Positions 8,795-18,252 of a DNA stretch of 64,000 bases are shown piece by piece (position 1 is the first letter of the stretch; every line of letters starts with the position of its first letter). A program made the position numbers and the translations under genes. A model generated the notes under the pieces. It was not told the origin of the DNA. It was given only the letters and a program-made list of their open reading frames with translations, and made no database searches. The stretch is from Aporhodopirellula rubra (GTDB lineage: Bacteria; Planctomycetota; Planctomycetia; Pirellulales; Pirellulaceae), in contig NZ_JACHXU010000001.1 of assembly GCF_014192335.1 (NCBI RefSeq), forward strand, positions 372,001 to 436,000, read 5' to 3'.

Positions 8795-10009
8795 ATGGCA
8801 GCAACGGCTTTTGAATCACCGCAATCGAATCTGCCGCTGCGTTGCTCTAGTCTGGCTTCGCTGAGATTGGTTGATAGCCCGCCGGAGAAAGATTTTGACA
8901 ACCTGACGCGTTTGGTTCAGGAAGTGATAGGCGTCCCGGTGGCCCTGGTTTCGATCGTCGAAAAACAGAACGATCGTCAGTATTTCAAGAGCCAGCAAGG
9001 ATTACCGGAACCTTGGGCGACCACGCGGCAGACCCCCTTGTCGCACTCGTTTTGCCAGCATGTGACGCGGTGTGACGAGATGCTGTTGATCAACAACGCG
9101 TTGGAAGATGAGTTAGTAAGCGACAATTTAGCCGTCCGCGATCTCGGCGTGATGGCGTACCTCGGGTTACCAATTTATTCACCTGAGCGAATTTGCATTG
9201 GTGCACTCTGCGCTATCGATGTGCGACCACGAGTATGGTCCGAAACCGACGTTCGAGTCATGAGTTCGATCGCTGAGTGTGTTTCCGAGGCGATCCTGTT
9301 GCGAGCGGCGTTTCAAACCGCTGCGGAATTGCATGAGGAACAAAAGGCGTTTACCTATGCATTGTCGCATGACCTGAAAGCACCGGTCGTGTCTCTCAAA
9401 ACGTTGCTCGAGGAATTGCGTTCGGAATGCTCTGGTGCCGGTGAAGACGCCGAGATTCAATTGTTGAGTCTCAGCCTGAATTTGGTGAACCGCATGCAAT
9501 CGCAAATCGGCGGTCTCTCTGAATTTCACTGCCTCGCGGGAGCGAAGTATCCGCTCGAGACGGTGGACCTGGAACGGGTTGTGTTCGGCGCTTTAGTGAG
9601 TCTGAAAGAGCCCATTCACGAATGCCGAGCGGAAGTGGCCGTTGGTTCACTTCCGCATATCGAAGGCATCGAACCGCTGCTGACGTCACTGTTTCAAAAT
9701 TTGTTCGAGAATGCAATCAAATATCGACGCAAGGACGGCCGGCCGAGCGTCCGAGTGGAATCTGCGATGACAGACGGTTATGTTGAAGTGAGAGTGATCG
9801 ACAACGGGATCGGAATTCCTGTCGAATCACGCGAGAACGTTTTTAAAATGTTCGAGCGGTTGCACTCTCGAGTCGACTACGAAGGATCGGGTTTGGGTTT
9901 GGCGATCTGCAAACGTATCGTGGATATTCACGGTGGCGAGATCGAAATCCAGGCGGCGCCCGGACAAGGCACCGAGGTCATCAAACGGTTGCGAGGTACA
10001 GGGAATTGA
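8795..10009 (+). CDS. GAF-domain sensor histidine kinase
   Basis: About 404 residues from the ATG at 8795 and no membrane segment, so it is cytosolic. A GAF domain covers roughly residues 30-175. It is followed by a dimerisation/phosphoacceptor helix with the H-box SHDLKAPVV (His 192) and a HATPase_c domain with the N box NLFENAIKYR, G1 box DNGIGIP and G2 box GSGLGLAI. The ligand of the GAF domain is unknown; the sequence lacks an obvious phytochrome chromophore cysteine context. It overlaps the response regulator gene by four bases (TTGA), so the two form a two-component pair. Confidence 0.9.
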   Translation: MAATAFESPQSNLPLRCSSLASLRLVDSPPEKDFDNLTRLVQEVIGVPVALVSIVEKQNDRQYFKSQQGLPEPWATTRQTPLSHSFCQHVTRCDEMLLINNALEDELVSDNLAVRDLGVMAYLGLPIYSPERICIGALCAIDVRPRVWSETDVRVMSSIAECVSEAILLRAAFQTAAELHEEQKAFTYALSHDLKAPVVSLKTLLEELRSECSGAGEDAEIQLLSLSLNLVNRMQSQIGGLSEFHCLAGAKYPLETVDLERVVFGALVSLKEPIHECRAEVAVGSLPHIEGIEPLLTSLFQNLFENAIKYRRKDGRPSVRVESAMTDGYVEVRVIDNGIGIPVESRENVFKMFERLHSRVDYEGSGLGLAICKRIVDIHGGEIEIQAAPGQGTEVIKRLRGTGN

Positions 10010-10413
10010 TATTGCCGGCGGACAAAATCCGGATCATGTTCATTGATGACGATCCCGTTGATCAAACCTTGTATCAGCGAATGTGTGATCGGTCGGACGA
10101 AGTCGAATCGGCGGTGTATTATTCCTATGCGGACGAAGCGCTGGAACAGTTGACGGCGCATCCTGAGAGTCGGCCCGATTTGATCTTTCTCGACATGCGA
10201 ATTCCGCGGATGTCCGGTTTGGAATTCTTGCAACAGATTGACGCATTGGGAGCGGACACGACCACGAAGATGAATGTGATCATCGCGACGACGTCGATTC
10301 ATCCCGACGATAAAGAAGCGGCGACTGCGTTTTCATTCGTGCGTGACTTTGTAACTAAGCCGATTTCGAATGATCAATTGCAGCAAATTATTGATGACTT
10401 ACGTAGCGTCTAA
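10006..10413 (+). CDS. Single-domain response regulator
   Basis: 135 residues, receiver domain only. The acidic pocket DDD is at residues 14-16, the phosphoacceptor Asp is at 63 (FLDMRIP), a Thr lies near 95 (IIATTS) and the conserved Lys is at 118 (TKP). With no output domain it probably works by binding a protein partner or passing phosphate on, like Rcp1/CheY-type regulators paired with GAF-containing kinases. The start is a TTG at 10006 overlapping the kinase stop; a second TTG at 10012 is equally possible, while the ATG at 10036 would remove the first beta strand. Its last four bases overlap the convergent acetyltransferase gene. Confidence 0.88.
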   Translation: MILPADKIRIMFIDDDPVDQTLYQRMCDRSDEVESAVYYSYADEALEQLTAHPESRPDLIFLDMRIPRMSGLEFLQQIDALGADTTTKMNVIIATTSIHPDDKEAATAFSFVRDFVTKPISNDQLQQIIDDLRSV

Positions 10414-10841
10414 CTCAGTTTCTTAACCATCTTTTGATGTTTGAGCGTGATTCGCTCGAAAATGTCACCGACGGGTTGGTAACCCAGTTTCTCGTAGAAT
10501 GGCACGCAGGTCTGACGCGCGTCGAGTTGAACCTCGGAGAAACCTTGTTCGCGAATCTTTTCTTCGCAGTGTTTGATCAATTCGGTGCCCTTGCCCGATC
10601 GTTGTTGATCAGTTCGGACGGCCATCTGGCGAAACTGCACGACGCCGGACGATTGTGGTTGTGCGACGAGCGTCGCGACGAGTTCATCGTTCTCAAGAAC
10701 GCCGAAGTGCATTTGGGCGTGCTCACCATCAAGTTCTTCGGGCGTTAACTTAAGTCCCAGAGGCCCGCGAAGCACCTCGTGTCGGAGTTCAAGTTCCGAT
10801 TGGTATTCCGGAGAACACCATTCAATTTCGATGATTTTCAT
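10410..10841 (-). CDS. GNAT-family N-acetyltransferase
   Basis: 143 residues, a single acetyltransferase domain. The acetyl-CoA pyrophosphate-binding loop appears as QQRSGKGTEL near residues 78-88, preceded by the beta strand VVQFRQMAV and followed by VQLDARQTCVPFYEKLGY, the usual end of GNAT motif B. The sequence resembles small ElaA/YkwB-like GNATs. The acceptor substrate is unknown. It stands alone on the reverse strand, converging on the response regulator with a 4 bp overlap. Confidence 0.85.
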   Translation of the reverse strand: MKIIEIEWCSPEYQSELELRHEVLRGPLGLKLTPEELDGEHAQMHFGVLENDELVATLVAQPQSSGVVQFRQMAVRTDQQRSGKGTELIKHCEEKIREQGFSEVQLDARQTCVPFYEKLGYQPVGDIFERITLKHQKMVKKLS

Positions 10842-11028
10842 AGGGGTATTTCGCCTGAAAGTCGTTTTCCCTCCGTCAAATTACTTCGTAATGTACCACA
10901 GTCTGGTCGCGTCGACTCCACGGGCGAAACACGCTCGGTGGTCTTTTTTGGGGAGGGAACTATCCTGTGTCAGATCACCTCCCGATGTGAACAAAAAACA
11001 CCCTTTTTCACCCTGAAGATATTGATCC

Positions 11029-11925
11029 ATGCAAGTCCTCAAGGCGGTCATCACTGCTGCGGCGCCGAATCAAAACACTCTCCCACTGCAACGGTTGGTT
11101 GATCGCAACGGCGAAGAAAAAACGGCGTTGCAGCTCATCGTGGAAGAGACGCTGTCCGCGGGCGTCGAGGAAATCGGAGTCGTCATCCAGCCGGGTGATG
11201 AAGAGAACTATCGACAAGCCGCCGGCAGCAGCATCGGTGCGTTGCGTTTCTTGCATCAAGATCATCCACGTGGTTACGCCGACGCGTTGTTGCGAGCAGA
11301 GTCGTTCTGCGGCGATGACCCGTTCTTGCATCTGGTAGGGGATCACTTGTATCTGTCGGCATCGCAGACCAGTTGTGCCTCACAGCTCGTCGCGATGGCG
11401 TGTCAACACGAGTGTTCGGTCTCGGCCGTGCAGTCGACTCGGGAGCACCGATTGCCCTATTTTGGGATCGTCGGCGGGAACAGTATTCCACGCCACGAAG
11501 GGCTTTATGACGTTCGCAGTGTGGTCGAAAAGCCGACGCCGACGTTGGCCGAGCAAGAGCTAATCACGCCCGGACTCCGCAGCGGTCATTACCTCGGTTA
11601 CTTCGGGATGCATGTATTGACGCCTGCGGTGATCGAATGCCTGCATGAAGTCATGAACGATCCGAGCCATGAACGGCCTTCGTTGTCGGACGCGGCGGCG
11701 AAGTTGGTCTCTCGGGGTAAGTATCTCGCCTATCAACTCCACGGCGAACGATACAACATTGGGTATCAATACGGTGTCTTGATCGCTCAGCTAGCAATCG
11801 GATTGTCGGGGCGTGATCGCGACTATCTGCTGACCGAATTGGTTGAACTGCTCGCCAAACGGGCCGAAGGGAATCCCATCGCCACCGCCGAACAATCAAC
11901 GTCCTCCGAAGGAGTAGACCGATGA
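11029..11925 (+). CDS. Sugar-phosphate nucleotidyltransferase (GalU/NTP_transferase-like)
   Basis: 298 residues with a Rossmann-like nucleotidyltransferase fold. The N-terminal strand VLKAVITAAAP takes the place of the usual LxxGxGTR loop and is atypical, since the Gly/Arg-rich signature is missing. LHLVGDHLY gives the metal-binding Asp region, and VRSVVEKPTP carries the sugar-phosphate EKP motif. By family it makes an NDP-sugar, probably UDP-glucose-like, from NTP and sugar 1-phosphate. Because the loop is degenerate, activity may be altered or the protein may be a regulatory partner. Its TGA overlaps the ATG of the next, much larger sugar kinase/pyrophosphorylase gene. Confidence 0.75.
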   Translation: MQVLKAVITAAAPNQNTLPLQRLVDRNGEEKTALQLIVEETLSAGVEEIGVVIQPGDEENYRQAAGSSIGALRFLHQDHPRGYADALLRAESFCGDDPFLHLVGDHLYLSASQTSCASQLVAMACQHECSVSAVQSTREHRLPYFGIVGGNSIPRHEGLYDVRSVVEKPTPTLAEQELITPGLRSGHYLGYFGMHVLTPAVIECLHEVMNDPSHERPSLSDAAAKLVSRGKYLAYQLHGERYNIGYQYGVLIAQLAIGLSGRDRDYLLTELVELLAKRAEGNPIATAEQSTSSEGVDR

Positions 11926-14900
11926 CGATTGCGATGCAAACCGACCCGTTCATCGACACAATCTTGGCTGAGGACGGTGACGTTCGTGATCGATCTCTCG
12001 AATCGTTGTGCGAGGATCAATCACTCGAACGTTTAATGGAGCATGCCGCGGCGCTCGATCGCTTTCGTCGTGACGAAGACAATTTGTATCGTCGCGTTCG
12101 CGCTCTGTTTTTTCTCTCGTCCTTGTATCGGTATCACGTGCCCGCACGGTTTGATGGGCTGGGGACGGGGAGCATTCCCTTCGACGGGTACGAACACTTA
12201 CTCGGTCGCCGTTTCCAAGAAGCGATCGATGCGTTTTTGAAAGCTCAATCGCAACAAGGTCCTTCCGATGCGCTGGCCAGTGCGCTGGCGCAGGCTTACC
12301 ACGAACTCGGTTTTCAAACGCTCGCCGATCAGGTTCGTCACAGCGTCCGCACGGTGCGAGGAAACCAGTGGATGTTTCGGCTGGGGCATGTCGCCGAGCA
12401 TCCGTTGCGTCTGCGTCGTGAACTCGATGTACTCGGCAACGTCGATGGGGTTCAGCCGGTGCTGCGTGAGACGACGGCGGTACGGATGGACGTCTCGCAC
12501 AGCGCATGGAGCGATATCTTTTTCCTCGGAATGGATTTTCCGCAAGGTGCCCGCGTGGTTAATGTTTCGGTGGACCTCGGTGTGCGCGGACGTGACGACT
12601 GCGTTCGTCCACCCATTGAAACGTATTTGCGAGTCATCGATCGCCCCGTCTTCCGCCTCGTCAGTGTTGATCTGGGGGCGTCGACGGAGGTGACCACTGT
12701 CGCGGAGATGTTTGACTTTGCACGCGACTATTTGGGGTTGCTCAAGGCCGCGGTCATCGCCTCGGGAGTTGTGCCACCAGGCCTCGAAGGTTGTGGTTCA
12801 TCGATGGCCTCGTTGCTCGAACGGGTCGTCGGTCGCGGTCGTGGGCTAGAGCTCGTCAGTAAGATTAATGACATTCCGAAAGGCTCTCGATTAGCCGTTT
12901 CGACCAATTTGCTCGGGTCGTTGATCAGCAATTTGATGCGGGCGACCGGCCAAATTCGAACGCTCGAAGGCCCGCTTACAGAGTCGGATCGACGACTCGT
13001 GGCCGCGCGTGCGATTCTCGGCGAGTGGATCGGCGGCAGCGGTGGTGGGTGGCAGGACTCCGGCGGCGTTTGGCCTGGAATCAAGCTGATTTGTGGTCAA
13101 GAGGCGGGACCGGATGATCCGGAATTTGGCGTCAGTCGCGGACGTTTGATGCCTAATCACACTGTTCTGGAACAGGATCGGGTCAGTGACGAGGCACGCA
13201 AGAAATTGCAGGATTCGCTCGTTCTCGTTCACGGCGGAATGGCGCAGAACGTCGGGCCGATTTTGGAAATGGTTACCGAGCATTACCTCGTTCGTGGCGA
13301 CGCACAATGGACGGCGCGAAAAGAGGCGATGAAGATTTATGACGACGTGGTTGAGGCACTTTGTGATGGCGATATCGCGCGCCTCGGAGAACTTACCACC
13401 CGTAATTTCGAAGGCCCTTTGCAAACCATTATCCCATGGGCAACCAATCGTTTCACCGACACGATGATTGAGAGTTGTCGCAGTCAATTTGGTAAGCAGT
13501 TCTGGGGTTTCTGGATGCTCGGTGGGATGTCGGGCGGCGGTATGGGATTCATCTTTGACCCCGCGGTCAAACAGGCCGCTCAGGATTGGCTGAGCGTTGA
13601 GTTGGTGCGTGTGAAACGGTCGCTCGAGACCGCATTGCCGTTCGCGATGGACCCGGTCGTCTATGACTTCGCGATCAACGACAACGGAACTTCGGCGGAA
13701 CTACTGCGAGATGAAAATGCGGGACTGCCACAGAAGTACTACGCCCTGATGTTGCCGCAGTGGCTTCGCACTCCCCTGCGAGATCTTTCGCCACAAACCC
13801 GTGGGGAACTCTCACGGATCTCGTCACGCTGTTCGGAATCGGGATCCTCGGGGCTCGATGCGTCGGAGTTGCTGCGGAGCGTGTTGCCTACCGCGAAAGT
13901 CAATGTCGGGAGCGATTCTGGATCGGAGAATGAACCGGTAGAAGACTCGTCATTGAAAGAAATTCTGCATCGCAACGGATTCGATCGTAGCCAGCATGAA
14001 CAGATTCGTGAAAGCATGCGATCAGGCCGTTTCGGTTTGGCGGCGAATCGCTTGGCTCGTGATTTGAAGATCGCCGACGTCGAATCGCGACACGTTACTG
14101 ATACTCGAGAGGGAATCGACGAAAAGATGGTGCGGATGGGGGCCGAGGCAATCGCCGCAGGGCAAGTCGGGGTCGTGACGCTGGCTGCGGGGGTTGGGAG
14201 TCGTTGGACACAGGGTGCGGGCGTTTGCAAAGCGTTGCATCCGTTTCATCGCTTCGCGGGACGTCACCGCAGCTTTCTCGAAATCCATTTGGCAAAGAAC
14301 CGGGCGACATCGCGTCGGTATGGCGGGGTGATTCCGCACGTCGTCACCACGAGTTGGATGACGGATGGGGCTATTCGGACGGCTCTCAAGGAAAATGAGA
14401 ACTACGGTCACGATGGTCCGCTGCACATCTCGAGTGGACGAAGTGTCGGATTGCGAATGGTGCCGATGGTGCGTGATTTGCAATTCTTGTGGGAGGAGAC
14501 ACCACAGCAAGTGCTCGATCAACAACAACAGAAGATGCGAGAGAGTGCGCGATCGGCGATCGCCAATTGGGCTCGTTCGATGGGAGAAGGCAGTGACTAT
14601 ACCGACAACGTGCCTGCCCAATGTGTTCATCCGGTTGGGCATTGGTATGAAGTTCCCAATCTGTTTCGTGGTGGAGTGTTATCACGGTTAATTCGTGAAC
14701 AACCCGCGCTGAAGTATCTGATGCTGCATAACATCGATACATTGGGGGCGAACGTGGATCCTGGACTCTTGGGGTTGCACATCGACTCCGGTGCAACGTT
14801 GAGTTATGAGGTGATCCCGCGGCGGCTAGAGGATCGTGGAGGCGGATTGGCGTTGGTGTCGGGGCGGCCTCGCTTGGTCGAAGGACTGGCGATGCCGGAC

Positions 14901-15290
14901 GATCGTATCGAATTCGGATTGCGGTTCTATAATTCGATGACGACGTGGATCGATATTGATGCCTTGTTGGGGGCGTTCGGGTTGGACCGGAAATCGCTCG
15001 ACGACGCCGTGACGGTCGATAAGGCGGTTCGAGAAATGGCGGCGAGGTTGCCGACCTACATCACGTTGAAAGAGGTGAAGAAACGTTGGGGGCATGCTCA
15101 AGAAGACGTGTTCCCGGTCGCGCAGTTCGAAAAACTGTGGGGCGATATGACGACGTTGTCAGATGTCGATAGCCGGTTCATTGTCACGCCAATGCGACGA
15201 GGGCAGCAGTTGAAAGAACCTTCTCAACTCGATGCGTGGAACCGCGACGGCGGTTCGGACTACGTCGATTCACTATGTGATTGGCGGTAG
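11922..15290 (+). CDS. Fucokinase-like GHMP kinase fused to UDP-sugar pyrophosphorylase
   Basis: 1122 residues. Residues about 180-580 resemble the GHMP kinase part of L-fucokinase-type enzymes: a GHMP motif-2 position reading IPKGSRLAVSTN (318-329, degenerate against PxxxGLGSS), the GGWQDSGGVWPGIK signature (375-388) and a Gly-rich motif 3 (GGMSGGGMGFIFDP, 534-547). Residues about 680-1100 form a UDPGP-type nucleotidyltransferase with LAAGVGSRWTQGAGVCKAL (754-772) and LMLHNIDTLGANVDP. Such a protein could phosphorylate a free sugar at C1 and charge it with UTP, a salvage route to an NDP-sugar. This is the inverse order of bacterial Fkp (pyrophosphorylase first). The sugar is unknown and the ATP-binding loop departs from consensus. 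It overlaps the preceding gene by ATGA and has a GGAG box at 11911-11914. Confidence 0.75.
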   Translation: MTIAMQTDPFIDTILAEDGDVRDRSLESLCEDQSLERLMEHAAALDRFRRDEDNLYRRVRALFFLSSLYRYHVPARFDGLGTGSIPFDGYEHLLGRRFQEAIDAFLKAQSQQGPSDALASALAQAYHELGFQTLADQVRHSVRTVRGNQWMFRLGHVAEHPLRLRRELDVLGNVDGVQPVLRETTAVRMDVSHSAWSDIFFLGMDFPQGARVVNVSVDLGVRGRDDCVRPPIETYLRVIDRPVFRLVSVDLGASTEVTTVAEMFDFARDYLGLLKAAVIASGVVPPGLEGCGSSMASLLERVVGRGRGLELVSKINDIPKGSRLAVSTNLLGSLISNLMRATGQIRTLEGPLTESDRRLVAARAILGEWIGGSGGGWQDSGGVWPGIKLICGQEAGPDDPEFGVSRGRLMPNHTVLEQDRVSDEARKKLQDSLVLVHGGMAQNVGPILEMVTEHYLVRGDAQWTARKEAMKIYDDVVEALCDGDIARLGELTTRNFEGPLQTIIPWATNRFTDTMIESCRSQFGKQFWGFWMLGGMSGGGMGFIFDPAVKQAAQDWLSVELVRVKRSLETALPFAMDPVVYDFAINDNGTSAELLRDENAGLPQKYYALMLPQWLRTPLRDLSPQTRGELSRISSRCSESGSSGLDASELLRSVLPTAKVNVGSDSGSENEPVEDSSLKEILHRNGFDRSQHEQIRESMRSGRFGLAANRLARDLKIADVESRHVTDTREGIDEKMVRMGAEAIAAGQVGVVTLAAGVGSRWTQGAGVCKALHPFHRFAGRHRSFLEIHLAKNRATSRRYGGVIPHVVTTSWMTDGAIRTALKENENYGHDGPLHISSGRSVGLRMVPMVRDLQFLWEETPQQVLDQQQQKMRESARSAIANWARSMGEGSDYTDNVPAQCVHPVGHWYEVPNLFRGGVLSRLIREQPALKYLMLHNIDTLGANVDPGLLGLHIDSGATLSYEVIPRRLEDRGGGLALVSGRPRLVEGLAMPDDRIEFGLRFYNSMTTWIDIDALLGAFGLDRKSLDDAVTVDKAVREMAARLPTYITLKEVKKRWGHAQEDVFPVAQFEKLWGDMTTLSDVDSRFIVTPMRRGQQLKEPSQLDAWNRDGGSDYVDSLCDWR

Positions 15291-15337
15291 CTGCTCAGTC
15301 GGCGGATCGATCCTGATCGTGCTGGCGTGGCGATGGC

Positions 15338-15441
15338 TCGAGCATTTCCATTTTTGTCGTAGTTGCCGTCGCCAGACGGTGTCCACCCTTTGGCGCACGT
15401 AGCTGCGTTCGCAAACCGACGTCGTCGTTTGAAATGCTCGA
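15338..15441. repeat. Inverted repeat, 11 bp arms, between convergent genes
   Basis: tcgagcatttc at 15338-15348 is the exact reverse complement of gaaatgctcga at 15431-15441, leaving an 82 bp loop. It lies in the non-coding gap between the convergent sugar-nucleotide and anti-sigma-like genes. No gene is visible between the arms. Confidence 0.45.
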
Positions 15442-15452
15442 TGTGGGAAAAC

Positions 15453-18044
15453 TCACTCGCCGTAGCGGATGTCTCCGCGACGGAGTCGGGTTTCCCATTT
15501 CTTGATGTCGCTGCGGCGGGAGTTGGCGTTCTCCTGATCGGCACGGTATCCGAGTGTATCACCGACGATCATTCGCAGGTTTTCGATCGTTAGCACTCGC
15601 ACAGCCATGGAGGATGAATCGAGAAATTCAACGAGTTTTTCATCTCCACCCATTTCGAGTTCCTCGGGAGAGAATCCGACTAGCAGTTTGTAAAGTTTCT
15701 GACTGTCGGCGAGTTCGGCTCGCTCGATCGCAACTCGAATCGCTTCGGCGGTTTGCGCGTCCGAGGCGATTTGTTGACGGAGCATGTTGAAGTGCTCTTC
15801 CCAGTACAACCGTTGACGCGGTCGGTTAAGGATACCGTCGGCTCCGAAGTAGACGTCGGCGCGTCCAAGCAACAATAGAGTTTCCGCGGCCAGGGCGGGG
15901 ACTTCGACGCGGCGAAAGGCCATCGCTTCACGCAGCGACTTTTCAATCGGTTCGTCTTTGCTGATGAATTCCATCAAACCTTCCCGAGCCGATTCGACGA
16001 GTACATCTCGTTTCGCGGGCGCGTCGATCCATCCAGGGAGGCGGTCTACGGTTGTCAACATTGCGGGTTGTACGCCGGTGCCTTGGATCTGTTGTCCGGT
16101 TTCGAGCGTAACGGGTTCGTCGGTCGAAACAACCTTGTTGTCTACCATCACGCTGGACTTCAGCATGGCTTTGCCTTGAACAGCGATCACTCGATAGACG
16201 GGCAGTCGATTGTTCGGAAGCAACGGATTCGTGCCGAGTCGGCGCAGGTGGGTGAGTTCGACTGCCAAAACCGTTTGTGCCTCGGGCATTGCGATCTGAA
16301 TTTGACGAGGGCCGGCCAGCAATGTGGCCGTGACATCCGGTTGGGTTGACGCCAGCAATAAGCGTCCGTCGATCAGATGCGTTACCGATCCGACTCCGCG
16401 GTCTTGTCCCAGCCTCAAACGTGTCGGTCCGGCGAGTGTCCACTCCAAACCGGTTTGATTGACCAGGATTGGGCGAAACAGAGCGGGAGCGACGACGGTT
16501 TGACCAACCTTGATCGCTGAAGTGGTGGAGGTATTGGTCGGCTTCTTCGGCTTAGTGGCTTCTGGTTCATCCGTCTCCGCGGGTGGAACGATGAGCCGTG
16601 ACCAACTGTCACCGTCACGGACGATCACGAGTGAATTGGGCTGCGACAGTTCAGCGACGATCGTGTTCGAGTCCGTTGCGACCGGTTGTTCGACTACCTC
16701 ACTGGCATCATCAGGATCGCTGTTTGGCATGTCTTCGGAGGGAACGGTAGCGGCCGATTCCGGTTCACCTGAATCGATGGCAGTGTCGTCGGTGCCCATC
16801 TCGGCTGACTCCGGTGCAGAGTCTGGTGTTTCGTTGGAGGTGGAAGACGCGTCACTCGGTCCAGAGGCGTCGACACTGGCATCACCAGGCATGGATTCAG
16901 GATCCGAGTCCGGTGCGGCGGCGGCCGAGGTGGTGTCGGAGTTGTCCGAGCTCGGTGTGGCGCCGGTGGGCGTGTCCGTCGCGGGGGGCTTAGGTGGAGG
17001 TGTGTTTTCCGCTGGTATGGGCGTTGTTGTTTTGGAGTCCGCTGTTTCGCTCGGCGTGGTCGTTGAGTCGACTGGTGCAGGTGGCGTTTCTGAGGCGGTG
17101 TCGTCGATTGAGTTGGGGGCGGGAGTGATCACCGGTTCGGCAACGGGGGCGGTGTCTTCCATCGCGACGGCGCCGATTTCTCGGAGGTTTTGTTTGGTGA
17201 GGGGCGCGAAGATTTGTCCGAGGACATACAGAACGACGCCCGTCAATGCGAGCGTGACTAGCCAAGGCGTGATCCGCGATGGACGAATTCCACCACCATA
17301 GCCGTCCGTTCGTTCGAGCATCGCTCGCGTCGTGCCGGCAACGATTTCTGCTTCACTGCGACCCGTGTCATCATCGAGATCGGGTTGGTTTCGGATTCTT
17401 GCCGAGGCGTTTGAGACTCCCGAATCATCAGGGCCGACAGGGCGAATCGCGGTCGCAGCTGCGGAGGACCAATCGGGAGTCGAACGGTCCGGAGCGCCGG
17501 GCAACGCGGATGTGGTCGCGGAGGCACTTACGCCAAGATCGTTTTCTTCGTCTTTGGAATCGTCCGGGATCTCGACCGATGAGTACGCGGCGGCAGATGA
17601 TTGAGGCGTGTGCGCGTCAGCGGCGGGTTTCGTCTGCTGTTCCATCAAGCGAAGTTCATCGCTCAGCGGTAAGTCGTAGATCCGATTTCTCAATCGTTCG
17701 CTAACTCGTGCAGGTTGCCCTAAAACGACGGTCAGAATCTGATGACATGCAGCGGCCTCCGATAACGAGGTGTCCGACTCCAGACACAGGCGTTCAATTT
17801 CGGCGATCTGTTCTTGTGACAACGTGCTGTCGAGGTACTCGCTCATGACGTTGGCGTTTTCGAGTGGCCCGATCGCGTCGGGCGAAAGCGCGCCGATTTC
17901 TCGACGATCGACCGAATTGCGGATACGTGCGATCAACGATGTCGCGATACCACTCTCTTCGATTTTGGCCTTCAGGACTTCGGTGTCCTCCTCCTCGAGC
18001 ATGTCGTCGAGGTAGGCCAAGAGAGTGCGAAGTGTCAAACGCAT
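15453..18044 (-). CDS. Anti-sigma-factor-like membrane protein of a kinase operon
   Basis: 863 residues. The N-terminal part (about 1-130) is helical and begins MRLTLRTLLAYLDDML, a start I associate with planctomycete proteins next to kinases or ECF sigma factors. There is no zinc-finger Cys/His pair. An acidic Ser/Thr-rich linker leads to one transmembrane helix (ITPWLVTLALTGVVLYVLGQ, near residue 260). About 200 residues of very low complexity follow, rich in Pro, Thr, Ser, Asp and Glu, then a globular C-terminal domain of about 350 residues with FecR-like beta strands (QTVLAVELTHLRRLG). It is probably a cytoplasm-to-periplasm signalling protein. It is the last gene after the giant kinase, 208 bp away. 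The function is inferred from architecture only. Confidence 0.6.
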   Translation of the reverse strand: MRLTLRTLLAYLDDMLEEEDTEVLKAKIEESGIATSLIARIRNSVDRREIGALSPDAIGPLENANVMSEYLDSTLSQEQIAEIERLCLESDTSLSEAAACHQILTVVLGQPARVSERLRNRIYDLPLSDELRLMEQQTKPAADAHTPQSSAAAYSSVEIPDDSKDEENDLGVSASATTSALPGAPDRSTPDWSSAAATAIRPVGPDDSGVSNASARIRNQPDLDDDTGRSEAEIVAGTTRAMLERTDGYGGGIRPSRITPWLVTLALTGVVLYVLGQIFAPLTKQNLREIGAVAMEDTAPVAEPVITPAPNSIDDTASETPPAPVDSTTTPSETADSKTTTPIPAENTPPPKPPATDTPTGATPSSDNSDTTSAAAAPDSDPESMPGDASVDASGPSDASSTSNETPDSAPESAEMGTDDTAIDSGEPESAATVPSEDMPNSDPDDASEVVEQPVATDSNTIVAELSQPNSLVIVRDGDSWSRLIVPPAETDEPEATKPKKPTNTSTTSAIKVGQTVVAPALFRPILVNQTGLEWTLAGPTRLRLGQDRGVGSVTHLIDGRLLLASTQPDVTATLLAGPRQIQIAMPEAQTVLAVELTHLRRLGTNPLLPNNRLPVYRVIAVQGKAMLKSSVMVDNKVVSTDEPVTLETGQQIQGTGVQPAMLTTVDRLPGWIDAPAKRDVLVESAREGLMEFISKDEPIEKSLREAMAFRRVEVPALAAETLLLLGRADVYFGADGILNRPRQRLYWEEHFNMLRQQIASDAQTAEAIRVAIERAELADSQKLYKLLVGFSPEELEMGGDEKLVEFLDSSSMAVRVLTIENLRMIVGDTLGYRADQENANSRRSDIKKWETRLRRGDIRYGE

Positions 18045-18252
18045 GAGTCTTCTCGTTCAAATATCCAGGGTGTGGTCACTGCGGAAAACCGAAGTGAGGC
18101 AGGAGCGTACCGAGCCGAAAGACCGGAAAGTCGGCTGCCATTCATTCAGTATTAGTGACCTGCCAGACGTTGATCCGTGCAGGAAAATCCGGATTCATTC
18201 GAGAAAAGCATTCTTGGCCTCCAAAAATCGCTGATTTGCGTTGGATTCGAGG

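Noticed and set aside
16510..17301. Forward open frame of 263 codons, Ser/Val/Gly-rich
   Set aside because: Antisense shadow of the low-complexity Pro/Thr/Asp region of the anti-sigma-like protein.
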